Shown in pieces: positions 1 through 9,358 of a stretch of 64,000 bases of DNA. The stretch spans positions 434,001 to 498,000 of the forward strand of contig NZ_JADPFC010000001.1 in the NCBI RefSeq assembly GCF_015668195.1, read 5' to 3'. The notes below the pieces were generated by a model. It had not been told where the DNA came from, made no database searches, and saw nothing but the letters and a program-made list of their open reading frames with translations. This stretch comes from Romboutsia_C sp015668195 (GTDB taxonomy: Bacteria > Bacillota > Clostridia > Peptostreptococcales > Peptostreptococcaceae). The position numbers and the translations under genes were made by a program. Within the stretch, counting starts at the first letter, position 1; every line of letters begins with the position of its first letter.

Positions 1-2
1 GT

Positions 3-1595
3 AGTGACGGAATATCTATATGGTTATATGATAAAGATAAAAAAGAATTAAAATTATATATAAGAAGAGGATATTTTGCTAGCTCACTGCATGAAGGTAT
101 AATAAAGCTAGATACAGATAAAATGAGATGGGAGCTTTTAAATGAGATTTCAGATGGGCTAAAAGGGATAAGTGAAGTAAGTTATATGGATATCTATGAA
201 GAAATGAAAAGTGATGGAGTAAAATATCTAGGAATTTATAAAATAAAATTAAGAGATGATAATATAGGTATATTAACTATACCTTATAATGATGATAATC
301 AGCCTCCAGAATATGACCAAAGTAATTTTATAAAGGCTATATGTAGTCAAATGGCTATATTAATCAAAAACTTAAAACTTACTGATGAAATAAAAATAGA
401 AAATAACAAAAGAAGCAATACAGAAAGAGAATTAGCGTTGTTTTTAGAAACAGCAGTTGATTTAGTAGGGGTTATAGGTGAAGATGGATATTTTAAAAAA
501 GCAAACTCAAAATGGAGTGAAGTACTAGGGTGGACGGAAGAAGAATTAATGAATATTAATTTAAAAAATTTACTACATCCTGAAGATAGGAAAAAGGTAT
601 TACAAGTTAAAGATTTTAAAGAAGGTTCTAAATTTAGAAAAAATGTTAAGTATAGATATTTGAATAAAAGTGGCAAATATACATGGTTATATATAGGTAG
701 CAAGTATGTAGAAGAAAAAAAGCATTTTTTAGTTACAGGAAGAGATATAACAAAGGAAATGTATGCAGAAGAACAAACTAAAAAATTAGAAAAAGTTATT
801 GAAATAGAAAGTTTGAAAAATGAATTTTTCTCTAATATATCACATGAATTTAAGACTCCACTTAATATAATACTTGGGAGCATGCAATTATTAAATCAAA
901 GTATAGATAAAAATAGTATAACTACTGAAAAACTTATTAATCATATAAATACTATAAAGCAAAATTCTTATAGACTTTTAAGGCTTGTAAATAATCTTAT
1001 AGACATAAGTAAAATAGAAACAGGATATTATGAATTACAACTTTCTAATAATAATATAGTTAGTATAATAGAGGATATAACTCTATCAGTTGTAAATTAT
1101 GTGGAGTGTAAAAATATAAACTTAATATTTGATACTGATACAGAGTGTGAAATATTAGCATGTGACCCTGATAAAATAGAGAGAGTCATGTTAAACTTAT
1201 TATCAAATGCAATAAAATATACAGGAGAATATGGAGAAATAATAGTAAGTTTAAAATCAGATAATAAAAAAGTAATAGTATCTGTAAAAGATAATGGAAC
1301 TGGAATACCTAAGGATAAAATAGGAATTATATTTGATAGATTTGGACAAGTAAATGATGCACTAATAAAAAGAAGAGAAGGTAGTGGAATTGGTTTATCC
1401 TTAGTTAAATCTTTAGTAGAAATGCATGGAGGTTCTATAAGGGTAGAAAGCGAAGTAAATATAGGAAGTGAATTTATATTTGAAATACCGATATCTTTAA
1501 TTGAAGATGAAGAAGTAACTATATTAGATAAGAATTTAAGAGGTTCACAAATAGAAAAGTGCAATATAGAGTTTTCAGATATATATAATATTTAA
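3..1595 (+). CDS. GAF-PAS sensor histidine kinase (5' end outside window)
   Basis: The frame is open from the window edge, so the N-terminus is missing; a Met codon at 123 is internal and about 40 residues upstream of it are still in frame. Numbering from that Met, the order is the end of a GAF-like sensor region (to about residue 85), a PAS domain (about 100-215, with LVGVIGEDGYF), a HisKA helix with phospho-acceptor H241 in ISHEFKTPL, and an HATPase domain with N-box NLLSNAIKYT, G1 DNGTGIP and G2 GSGIGLSLVKS. No transmembrane segment is visible in the part present, so it may be a cytosolic sensor. No response regulator follows. Family is certain; the signal sensed is unknown. Confidence 0.9.
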   Translation, partial: SDGISIWLYDKDKKELKLYIRRGYFASSLHEGIIKLDTDKMRWELLNEISDGLKGISEVSYMDIYEEMKSDGVKYLGIYKIKLRDDNIGILTIPYNDDNQPPEYDQSNFIKAICSQMAILIKNLKLTDEIKIENNKRSNTERELALFLETAVDLVGVIGEDGYFKKANSKWSEVLGWTEEELMNINLKNLLHPEDRKKVLQVKDFKEGSKFRKNVKYRYLNKSGKYTWLYIGSKYVEEKKHFLVTGRDITKEMYAEEQTKKLEKVIEIESLKNEFFSNISHEFKTPLNIILGSMQLLNQSIDKNSITTEKLINHINTIKQNSYRLLRLVNNLIDISKIETGYYELQLSNNNIVSIIEDITLSVVNYVECKNINLIFDTDTECEILACDPDKIERVMLNLLSNAIKYTGEYGEIIVSLKSDNKKVIVSVKDNGTGIPKDKIGIIFDRFGQVNDALIKRREGSGIGLSLVKSLVEMHGGSIRVESEVNIGSEFIFEIPISLIEDEEVTILDKNLRGSQIEKCNIEFSDIYNI

Positions 1596-1652
1596 AAATC
1601 AAAATGTATATTTTAAAAAAAGTAAAAATATAGAAAATTTTGAAAAAAATTC

Positions 1653-1681
1653 TTGACTTTGAAAATAAAGCTTACTACAAT
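1653..1681 (+). promoter_or_regulatory. SigA-type promoter for the ABC importer operon
   Basis: TTGACT, 17 bp spacer, TACAAT. It lies about 200 bp before the substrate-binding protein gene, so the transcript would have a leader of roughly 165 nt containing the hairpin at 1752-1788. Confidence 0.65.
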
Positions 1682-1751
1682 TAACTTGAAAGATAAAAAA
1701 ATATAAAAAAATATGTAAAATAAATTAATGAATAATTAATTTTAAACCATG

Positions 1752-1788
1752 AAGGTTTTCACTATCTAAAGTGAAAACCTTTTTTTTG
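1752..1788 (+). terminator. Intrinsic terminator in the leader of the importer operon
   Basis: An 11-bp perfect stem (AAGGTTTTCAC with GTGAAAACCTT), an 8-nt loop and a T8 tract. It sits after the promoter at 1653 and before the lipoprotein gene. It may end read-through from the kinase gene, but its place downstream of a consensus promoter also fits an attenuator. No known riboswitch core is recognisable in front of it. Confidence 0.75.
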
Positions 1789-1853
1789 ATTTATTAAAAA
1801 CAATTTGGGTTGAAATTTTAGGGAGTAAACAATTTATTATGGGGGAGAGAAGA

Positions 1854-3485
1854 ATGAAAGTAAAAAAATCAATATCTATAATGATAAGTTTAGCACTAAC
1901 AGCTAGTATATTAGGGGGATGTTCTAACACAAAAACAGAAGAATCTAAAGGGACAGGAACAAAGGTAGTTAGTGAAAATAGTAGAAAGTCAAGTAATGAG
2001 TTAGTAGTAGCAGTGGCATCTGAACCAGAAGAAGGGTTTGATGCTACAGTAGGTGGCCATGGTTCTATGACAAGAGTATTATTTAGCACATTATTTAAAA
2101 GAGATAAAAATCTTGGTATGGAAAATGATTTAGCATCTTCATACGAAGTAAGCGAAGACTTATTAACTTGGATAGTTAAATTAAGAGAAGATGTATTGTT
2201 TACAGATGGAGAAAAGCTTACAAGTGAAGATGTTGTATATACATATGAAAAAGCTAAAGGAAGTGGATCAAGTATCGACTTAACAATGTTAGATAGTGTT
2301 AAAGCTATTGATGATTATACTGTAGCATTTACTTTAAATAAACCACAGTCCACATTTATAGAAAAAATGGCTTATATAGGAATAGTGCCAAAACATGCAC
2401 ATAATGAAAATTTTAAAGACAATCCTATAGGATCTGGACCTTATGAATTTATACAATGGGATAAAGGTCAGCAAGTTATAGTAGAAGCTAACGAAAATTA
2501 TTATGATGAAAAACCAAAAATGAAGAAATTGACAATGGTATTTTTAGATGATGATGCAGCCTATTCAGCAGTTAAAGCAGGACAAGTAGATATTGCATCA
2601 ATACCAGGAAGTTTAGCAAGTGCTGATATTGAAGGTAAAAAAATAATTGAATTAGATAGTATAGAGACTTATGGTATAGAGTACCCAATGCAAAAGGGTG
2701 GTCAAAAAGATGAAAATGGAAATAAAGTTGGTAACGATGTTACTAGTGACAAAGCCATAAGAGAAGCTTTAACTTATGCAGTAGATAGAAATATGTTAGT
2801 AGAAGGAGTTTTAAATGGACATGGAACTGTATCTACTACAGGACTTGAAAAAATGCCTTGGTTAAATAAAGAAACAGTAATAGATGAAAAACAAGATATA
2901 GAAAAAGCAAAAAAGATTTTAGAAGATGGTGGATGGAAAGATACTAACAACAATGGAACTATTGATAAAAATGGAGTTGAAGCAGAGTTTAAATTACTTT
3001 ATACAGATGGAAAATATAGACAGGAACTAGGACTTTCTTATGTAGAAGTGGCAAAACAATTAGGTATAAAAGTAAAATTAGAAGCAAGGACTTGGGATGA
3101 TATAGAAAGTGAAATACATTCAGAGCCAGTATTATTTGGATGGGGTTCAGGAGATCCATCAGAATTATATAATTTATATAGCTCAAATATAATAGGAAAA
3201 GGTGTATCTTGGAATAACGCAGGATATTACAAAAATAAAAACGTAGATGAATACATAGATAAAGCATTAGCTAGTAAGGATGAAAACGCAGCTATAGAGT
3301 ATTGGAAAAAAGCACAATGGGATGGAAAAACAGGATTTTCAACACTTGGGGATTGTACATATACATGGCTAGTAAACGCAAATCACTTATTTATAGCAGA
3401 TGAAAATTTAGATATAGGAACACCTGTAGTTCAGCCACATGGAGGTAGAATTTTAGATAATATTGATGAATGGGATTGGAAATAG
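1854..3485 (+). CDS. Family 5 substrate-binding lipoprotein of a peptide/nickel ABC importer
   Basis: The extracellular solute receptor of the importer encoded by the next four genes. The start at 1854 is preferred over an in-frame ATG at 1839 because GGGGGAGAG lies just before it. The product begins MKVKKS, has a hydrophobic signal segment and a lipobox ending GGC, so it should be lipid-anchored. The body is typical SBP_bac_5 (DppA/OppA/NikA fold): ED..TW.VKLR followed by F.DG...T..DVVYTYE, then GSGPYEF and the late W..GDPSELYN region. Length, about 543 residues, is normal. Sequence alone does not separate oligopeptide, dipeptide and nickel-complex binding. Its gene is first in a tight operon. 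Confidence 0.9.
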   Translation: MKVKKSISIMISLALTASILGGCSNTKTEESKGTGTKVVSENSRKSSNELVVAVASEPEEGFDATVGGHGSMTRVLFSTLFKRDKNLGMENDLASSYEVSEDLLTWIVKLREDVLFTDGEKLTSEDVVYTYEKAKGSGSSIDLTMLDSVKAIDDYTVAFTLNKPQSTFIEKMAYIGIVPKHAHNENFKDNPIGSGPYEFIQWDKGQQVIVEANENYYDEKPKMKKLTMVFLDDDAAYSAVKAGQVDIASIPGSLASADIEGKKIIELDSIETYGIEYPMQKGGQKDENGNKVGNDVTSDKAIREALTYAVDRNMLVEGVLNGHGTVSTTGLEKMPWLNKETVIDEKQDIEKAKKILEDGGWKDTNNNGTIDKNGVEAEFKLLYTDGKYRQELGLSYVEVAKQLGIKVKLEARTWDDIESEIHSEPVLFGWGSGDPSELYNLYSSNIIGKGVSWNNAGYYKNKNVDEYIDKALASKDENAAIEYWKKAQWDGKTGFSTLGDCTYTWLVNANHLFIADENLDIGTPVVQPHGGRILDNIDEWDWK

Positions 3486-3499
3486 TATAGGGGAAAAAT

Positions 3500-4492
3500 A
3501 TGAAAAATAAAGATTTAATACATAAATATATACTAAAAAAACTTGGTAAACTTATAACTCTTTTAGTAGCAATATGTGCTATAACATTTTTATTGATGGA
3601 AAATTCTCCAATAGATCCAGTTAAAGCATATGTTGGAGCTGACTTAACTGTTAGTTATGAACAAAGAGAAAATATAGAAAAATATTGGGGCTTAGATAAG
3701 CCCCCAATAGAAAAATTTACATCTTGGTTTAGCCAAATAGCAAAAGGAGATTTAGGGACTTCTATGATATATAGAAGACCAGTATCAGAAGTTATAGGAG
3801 AGAGATTTTTAGCATCTATAATATTAATGATAATAGCATGGGTAATATCTGGAGTACTTGGGTTTATTATGGGAATAATATCAGGAATAAATGAAGGAAA
3901 AAAAATAGATAAATTTATTAGAGGGTATTGTTACTTATTAATATCAACTCCAACATTTTGGTTAGGAATATTATTTATAATGATATTTTCAGTAAAACTT
4001 AAAATGTTTCCAGTAGCTTTAGGAGTTCCTATAGGAGTATTATCACATGAAGTTACAATATCTAGTTTAATAAAACATTTAGTGTTGCCAGCACTAACTC
4101 TTAGCGTTATAGGAGTTTCTAATATATGTTTACATACTAGAGAAAAAGTTGTAGAAGTTATGAATAGTGACTATGTACTATTTGCAAAAGCTAGAGGGGA
4201 AAATAAAAAAGAAATAGTATTTAATCATGTTATAAGAAACGTATCACTTCCAGCTATAACGCTACAATTTTTATCATTTAGTGAATTATTTGCAGGTACT
4301 GTATTTGCAGAACAAGTATTTTCATACCCAGGATTAGGCCAGGCAACAGTAGATGCAGGTCTTAAGGGGGATTTACCACTTTTAATGGGAATAGTAATAA
4401 TAAGTTTAATATTTGTATTTGTGGGAAATACAATAGCTGATTTATTATATAGATTTGTAGATCCGAGAATAAGAGGAGGACAGAATGTATAA
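3500..4492 (+). CDS. ABC importer permease, DppB/NikB type
   Basis: First of two inner-membrane channel subunits of the peptide/nickel importer. It has about six membrane segments, one near residues 17-33 and the rest after about 100. The family hallmark N-terminal region (YWGLDKPP, GDLGTSM, R.PVSEVI) is present, and so is the EAA-type cytoplasmic loop around DYVLFAKARGENKKEI, which contacts the ATPases. At 330 residues it is a normal DppB length. It follows the lipoprotein gene by 14 bp and its TAA stop overlaps the next ATG (TAATG), which suggests translational coupling. Confidence 0.92.
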   Translation: MKNKDLIHKYILKKLGKLITLLVAICAITFLLMENSPIDPVKAYVGADLTVSYEQRENIEKYWGLDKPPIEKFTSWFSQIAKGDLGTSMIYRRPVSEVIGERFLASIILMIIAWVISGVLGFIMGIISGINEGKKIDKFIRGYCYLLISTPTFWLGILFIMIFSVKLKMFPVALGVPIGVLSHEVTISSLIKHLVLPALTLSVIGVSNICLHTREKVVEVMNSDYVLFAKARGENKKEIVFNHVIRNVSLPAITLQFLSFSELFAGTVFAEQVFSYPGLGQATVDAGLKGDLPLLMGIVIISLIFVFVGNTIADLLYRFVDPRIRGGQNV

Positions 4493-5343
4493 TGAATGAT
4501 ATAAAATCTTACAGTACAAAACTTAATATAGGCATAAGAGAAAAAACTATTTTATCTATATCTTTATTTACTATATTTTTACTAAGTGTAATGATTTTTG
4601 GAAGGATTATAGGTGAAGATAAAATAGCTATAAACTTAGTAAATAAAAATTTAAACCCAAGCATAAATCATCTATTTGGAACAGACTGGATGGGAAGAGA
4701 TATGTTTTATAGAACTATAAAAGGACTTAGTATAAGTTTAACAATAGGTATGCTTGCATCTATAATAAGTGGTTTTATAGCTTTAATCCTTGGAATATTA
4801 GGAGCAACTTTTTCAAAAACATTAGATTCTATAATAACTTGGATAATAGATTTGTTTTTATCTATACCTCATACATTAATAGTGATACTAATATCTTTAT
4901 CAGTTGGGGGAGGATTAAAAGGTATAGTACTTGGAGTTGCACTTACTCATTGGCCATCTTTAACTAGAATAATAAGAGCAGAAGTTATTCAAATAAGGAA
5001 CTCTGAGTATTCAAGAATTTCAAGAAATTTTGGTAAGTCAAATTTATATATAGCAATAAATCATATATTACCACACGTTATACCTCAATTACTTATAGGA
5101 ATAGTATTAGTGCTTCCTCATGCAGTACTTCATGAAGCATCTATAACATTTTTAGGATTTGGTCTACCACCACATGAACCAGCCATAGGGATAATATTAT
5201 CAGAGGCTATGAAATATTTAAGTAGTGGACATTGGTGGCTTGCGTTTTTTCCTGGTGCTAGTTTAGTTTTAGTATCTATTATGGTAGATAACATAGGTAA
5301 AAATATAAGTAAGCTAATAAATCCTAAAAGTGCATATAAATAG
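4492..5343 (+). CDS. ABC importer permease, DppC/NikC type
   Basis: Second channel subunit, 283 residues with about six membrane segments. The N-terminus carries the short family motif HLFGTDWMGRDMFYR typical of DppC/NikC. The EAA loop is seen in AEVIQIRNSEYSRISRNFG, and the C-terminal half has EASITFLGFGLPP. It overlaps the preceding permease stop by one base and precedes the first ATPase by 9 bp, so it should form a heterodimer with the 3500-4492 product. Confidence 0.92.
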   Translation: MNDIKSYSTKLNIGIREKTILSISLFTIFLLSVMIFGRIIGEDKIAINLVNKNLNPSINHLFGTDWMGRDMFYRTIKGLSISLTIGMLASIISGFIALILGILGATFSKTLDSIITWIIDLFLSIPHTLIVILISLSVGGGLKGIVLGVALTHWPSLTRIIRAEVIQIRNSEYSRISRNFGKSNLYIAINHILPHVIPQLLIGIVLVLPHAVLHEASITFLGFGLPPHEPAIGIILSEAMKYLSSGHWWLAFFPGASLVLVSIMVDNIGKNISKLINPKSAYK

Positions 5344-5352
5344 GAGGGGATT

Positions 5353-6288
5353 ATGAAAAAGGAGCCAATACTTTGCGTTAAGAACTTAGGAATATCATTT
5401 TCACAATATACAAAAGGATTAAGAAAAAAAGAATTAAAAGTAATAACAGATTTAGATATAGATTTATATGAGGGAGAGATACTAGCAATAGTGGGTTCTA
5501 GTGGTTCAGGAAAAAGCTTATTAGCACATGCAATGCTTGGTATACTTCCTCACAACTCTAAATTAGAAGGTAAAATAATATACAAAGGAAAAGAAATAAC
5601 TCAAAAGGAAAAAGAAGATTTAAGAGGTAAGGAAATAGCTTTTATACCACAATCAGTAAATTTTTTAGATCCACTGATGAAAGTATCAAGTCAAGTTCAA
5701 ATATCAATAAAGGATAAGAATAATAAAAAATCTATACAAAGAAGTATATTTAAAAAGTATAGATTAGATGAAAATGTTGATAATTTGTACCCATTTGAAA
5801 TTTCAGGAGGAATGAGTAGAAAAGTATTATTATCAACAGCATTAACATCAAGTTCTAAGATAATAATAGCTGATGAGCCAACACCAGGATTAGATGAAAA
5901 ATCTTTAATGGAAGTACTAAAAGACTTTAGAGATTTAGCAGATAGTGGGTGTGCAGTACTTATTATAACACATGACATAGAGGCAGCACTTAAAATAGCA
6001 GATAGGGTAAGCGTATTTTATGCAGGAACGACATTAGAAGTAGCAAGTGTTAAAGATTTTAAAAATGGTGGAAAAAACTTAAGACATCCTTATACAAAAG
6101 CATTGTATAATGCACTTCCTCAAAATGGATTTAAATCAATAAAAGGAACACAACCTCTACCATCAGAATTACCTAAAGGATGCTTATTTTATGATAGATG
6201 TGATATTCCAAAAAGTGAATGTAAAAACAAAAGGCCAGAGATGACCTATATAAGAGATGGGATGGTGAGATGTTTAAATGCAACTTAA
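5353..6288 (+). CDS. ABC importer ATPase, DppD/NikD type
   Basis: Nucleotide-binding subunit, 311 residues. Walker A is GSSGSGKS, the signature is FEISGGMSRKV (a slightly unusual C-loop) and Walker B is IIIADEP followed by T.GLDE and ITHD. The C-terminal tail has the oligopeptide-transporter extension with spaced cysteines (CLFYDRC, C, C), which in relatives binds an Fe-S cluster or metal. The ribosome site AGGAGGGG lies directly upstream. Its 3' end overlaps the partner ATPase by 11 bp. Confidence 0.92.
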   Translation: MKKEPILCVKNLGISFSQYTKGLRKKELKVITDLDIDLYEGEILAIVGSSGSGKSLLAHAMLGILPHNSKLEGKIIYKGKEITQKEKEDLRGKEIAFIPQSVNFLDPLMKVSSQVQISIKDKNNKKSIQRSIFKKYRLDENVDNLYPFEISGGMSRKVLLSTALTSSSKIIIADEPTPGLDEKSLMEVLKDFRDLADSGCAVLIITHDIEAALKIADRVSVFYAGTTLEVASVKDFKNGGKNLRHPYTKALYNALPQNGFKSIKGTQPLPSELPKGCLFYDRCDIPKSECKNKRPEMTYIRDGMVRCLNAT

Positions 6289-6928
6289 AGCAGAAAATAT
6301 AGGATTTAAATATAGTAAAGATAAATACATACTAAAAAATGTTAGTTTTAGTATAAAAAGTGGAGAAGTAGTAGGACTTATAGCACCTAGTGGATATGGT
6401 AAAACTACTTTGGCTAAAATACTTTGTGGATATGAAAAAGCACAAGAGGGAAAAGTTTTAATAGATGGATATAATAAAAAGAAGGGATATAATCCTGTGC
6501 AACTAATCTTTCAACATCCAGAAAAAGCAGTAAATCCTAAATGGAAGATGAGAAAAATACTAGAAGAAGCATTTAAGCCATCTAAAGATCTACTTTATAA
6601 AATGGGAATAAAAAAAGAATGGTTAAATAGATGGCCAAGCGAATTATCAGGAGGGGAGCTACAAAGATTTTGCGTATTAAGGGCATTATCAAAAGATACT
6701 AAGTTTTTAATAGCAGATGAAATGACTACTATGCTCGATGCAATAACACAAGCTCAAATATGGAATGTAGTATTAGAGTTTGTAAAAGAAAATAATATAG
6801 GCATGATAATTATAAGTCATGAAAAAGCTTTAATAGATAGGCTTTGTGATAGAATTGTTGACTTAGGTAAATTTAAAGATGAATTAGAAGATAGTTATAT
6901 AAGTGAATACAATATAAGTATTAGTTAA
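6278..6928 (+). CDS. ABC importer ATPase, DppF/NikE type (short form)
   Basis: Second ATPase of the importer, 216 residues. Walker A is APSGYGKTT, with Tyr where Gly or Ser is usual; the C-loop is ELSGGELQRFCVLRAL and Walker B is FLIADEMT, with Met-Thr replacing the common Pro-Thr after the catalytic Glu. It lacks the C-terminal oligopeptide extension of its partner, which is common for NikE-like short subunits. It overlaps the upstream gene by 11 bp and is last in the operon; a terminator follows. Confidence 0.9.
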   Translation: MQLKAENIGFKYSKDKYILKNVSFSIKSGEVVGLIAPSGYGKTTLAKILCGYEKAQEGKVLIDGYNKKKGYNPVQLIFQHPEKAVNPKWKMRKILEEAFKPSKDLLYKMGIKKEWLNRWPSELSGGELQRFCVLRALSKDTKFLIADEMTTMLDAITQAQIWNVVLEFVKENNIGMIIISHEKALIDRLCDRIVDLGKFKDELEDSYISEYNISIS

Positions 6929-6953
6929 GTAGGTTTTATGACCTACTTTTTTG
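6927..6953 (+). terminator. Terminator of the ABC importer operon
   Basis: AAGTAGGTT, short loop, ACCTACTTTTTT immediately after the last ATPase stop codon. Confidence 0.85.
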
Positions 6954-7099
6954 TTTTATATAAATTTATTATTTTAAATAATTGTTTATATTGCTAAAAA
7001 AGTGTATTCATACAATTTGGAAATATTGTTAAATTGTATCGGTTAAAATAAAAATATTATATAATTATGTTAGAAAATAAAGAAGGGTGAGATAATTAT

Positions 7100-8239
7100 A
7101 TGAATAAATTTGTTTACACACCAGGACCAACAATAGTAAGGGAAAATGTAAGATTAGCTATGGCAAAATATGCAACTAATCCAGATTTAGACTATGAATT
7201 CTATGATTTTTATAAAAACACATGTAAAAAAATAGGAAGCATAATTAATACTAAAAACCCAGTGTACATATTAGGTGGAGAAGGGATATTAGGGCTTGAG
7301 GCAGCATGTGCATCATTAACAGAAGAAGGTGATAGAGTACTTGTAATTGACAATGGTATATTTGGGAGAGGATTTGATGATTTTGTAAAAATGTACAAAG
7401 GAGAAGTTGTATATTTTTCACAAGCATATGATGAGCCAATAGACATAAAATATCTAAAAGCATTTTTAGAAAAAGATAGTAATTTTAAGTATGCTACTAT
7501 TGTTCATTGCGATACTCCAACAGGAGTATTAAACGATTTAAGTCAAATATGTCCATTATTAAAAGAATATAACATATTGACAGTTGTAGATTCTGTTTCA
7601 GGTATGGTAGGTGAAGAGATAAGAGTAGATGATTGGAAAATAGACATTGTCTTAGGAGGTTCTCAAAAAGCTATATCATCACCAGCAGGGCTTACTGTAG
7701 TAACTTTGAGTGAAGATGCAGTAAATACTATAAAACAAAGAAAAGAACCTGTAACTGGTTTTTATTGCAATTTAGGTATATGGGAAAATTATTATGAAAA
7801 AAAATGTTTCCCATATACAATGCCAATAAATGATATATTAGCTTTAGATAGAGCTATTGATAATGTACTAGATGAGAAAATAGAAAATGTATTAAATAGA
7901 CATAAGAAGATAGCTATTGCTACTAGAAATGCTATTAAAGAGTATGGATTAGAACTATATTTAAAAGAGGGATATTCAAATACTGTAACAAGTGTAAAAA
8001 TACCTAAGAATATAGGTGCTCTAAATTTAAAAGATCATATTTTAAATAAATATAATGTATTATTAGCTACATCACTGGGAGAATATGAAGATAAAATCTT
8101 AAGGATAGGTCATATGGGGGAAAATGCTAAATTAGAATATATTATATATGTATTAAATGTAATTGAAAATGGGTTAAGTGATTTAGGATTTAAAGGAAAT
8201 GGTAAATTAGTTGAGTTATTTAATAAATATTATTTTTAG
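7100..8239 (+). CDS. Class V pyridoxal-phosphate aminotransferase (alanine-glyoxylate/serine-pyruvate type)
   Basis: A 379-residue PLP enzyme of fold type I. It opens with the family signature YTPGPT and has the cofactor Lys at 190 in LGGSQKAIS. The cofactor-contacting aspartate is in VVDSVSGMVG (about 162-171) and HCDTPTGVLND matches the glyoxylate/2-aminoethylphosphonate group. Likely reactions are amino-group transfer between alanine or serine and glyoxylate or pyruvate; the substrate pair cannot be set from sequence. It is monocistronic, with a clear ribosome site (AAGGGTGAG) and a terminator after it. Confidence 0.85.
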   Translation: MNKFVYTPGPTIVRENVRLAMAKYATNPDLDYEFYDFYKNTCKKIGSIINTKNPVYILGGEGILGLEAACASLTEEGDRVLVIDNGIFGRGFDDFVKMYKGEVVYFSQAYDEPIDIKYLKAFLEKDSNFKYATIVHCDTPTGVLNDLSQICPLLKEYNILTVVDSVSGMVGEEIRVDDWKIDIVLGGSQKAISSPAGLTVVTLSEDAVNTIKQRKEPVTGFYCNLGIWENYYEKKCFPYTMPINDILALDRAIDNVLDEKIENVLNRHKKIAIATRNAIKEYGLELYLKEGYSNTVTSVKIPKNIGALNLKDHILNKYNVLLATSLGEYEDKILRIGHMGENAKLEYIIYVLNVIENGLSDLGFKGNGKLVELFNKYYF

Positions 8240-8300
8240 TTAGTTAATATAGTTAAAGTATTTGAAAATGAAAAAGAACATATAAAAGGAATAATATATA

Positions 8301-8337
8301 AAGCACTAGCTTAATTTAAAATAAGCTAGTGCTTTTA
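8301..8337 (+). terminator. Terminator after the aminotransferase
   Basis: A 13-bp stem AAGCACTAGCTTA/TAAGCTAGTGCTT, loop ATTTAAAA, short T tract. Confidence 0.85.
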
Positions 8338-8460
8338 AGCGTATAAGAAAGTTAAATTAAATAGTAGAAAGAAAATTTATAATAAAATATAAAAATATTA
8401 TGATAATATATAACTAATAAATTGGAAATTAAATATATATTGAACTTAGGTGGTGAATTA

Positions 8461-9237
8461 ATGAATATAATATATTTTTTAGTAGGTATAATAGCAACAA
8501 CAATTGGCACTATATCAGGAATTGGTGGGGGAGTTATAATAAAGCCAGTACTTGACACATTAGGTAATTATGATATAAGTACTATTGGTATATTATCTAG
8601 TTTTACTGTATTTTCTATGTCAATTGTGGCATTATCAAAGAGCATAAAAAGTAAGGTTAAGTTAGATGGAAAGAGGACAATACCTTTAGCTATAGGCTCT
8701 ATAATAGGTGGAACATTAGGTAAGAGTTTATTTACCTTATTTTTAGAGGTTTTAAACAATAATTTAATGAGTCAAAAAATACAATCAACTATATTATTTA
8801 TACTTATGGGCTTAGTTTTAGTTTTATATATTAGAGAAGATAAAATAAAAGGCTTTAGAGTAAATAGTATATGGTTTTGTGCATTAGTAGGAACTGTATT
8901 AGGGATAATTTCTTCATTTTTAGGAATTGGTGGGGGTCCACTAAATGTAATTGTATTAATATATATACTAGGTATGGGAACTAAAGAAAGCTCTATACAT
9001 TCTATATTTATAATATTTTTCTCACAAGGATCTAAACTTTTATCTGTATTCTTATCAGAAGGATTTAGTGGATATAACCTAGAGGTACTTCCTTTTATGG
9101 TTGTAGGCGGTATTATGGGAGGATTTATAGGAAGTTATTTATCAGAAAGGATGAACAAAAACAATATAAAAAATCTTTTTACATATACTATGTTACTTAT
9201 TATGTGTTTTAATTTGTATAATTTAATAAAAAAATAG
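8461..9237 (+). CDS. TauE/SafE family membrane transporter
   Basis: A 258-residue polytopic protein with about seven or eight membrane segments. Two internal half repeats carry the family's glycine-rich motifs, GTISGIGGGVIIKPVL near the N-terminus and SSFLGIGGGPLNVIVL in the second half. The family exports sulfite, sulfoacetate or other small anions, or exchanges them for thiosulfate; the substrate here is unknown. The start at 8461 is chosen because GGTGGTG precedes it and hydrophobic sequence begins at once; an in-frame TTG at 8422 has no ribosome site. It stands alone between two unrelated genes. Confidence 0.85.
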   Translation: MNIIYFLVGIIATTIGTISGIGGGVIIKPVLDTLGNYDISTIGILSSFTVFSMSIVALSKSIKSKVKLDGKRTIPLAIGSIIGGTLGKSLFTLFLEVLNNNLMSQKIQSTILFILMGLVLVLYIREDKIKGFRVNSIWFCALVGTVLGIISSFLGIGGGPLNVIVLIYILGMGTKESSIHSIFIIFFSQGSKLLSVFLSEGFSGYNLEVLPFMVVGGIMGGFIGSYLSERMNKNNIKNLFTYTMLLIMCFNLYNLIKK

Positions 9238-9358
9238 TTAAATATTACGTATATTTATTTTATTACAATTGATAATTAAAAATAAATACATATGAAATAA
9301 CCAAATAATTATTAATATTAAGGAATATCTAAGTAAGAAAATGAGGGGAAAAAATATA

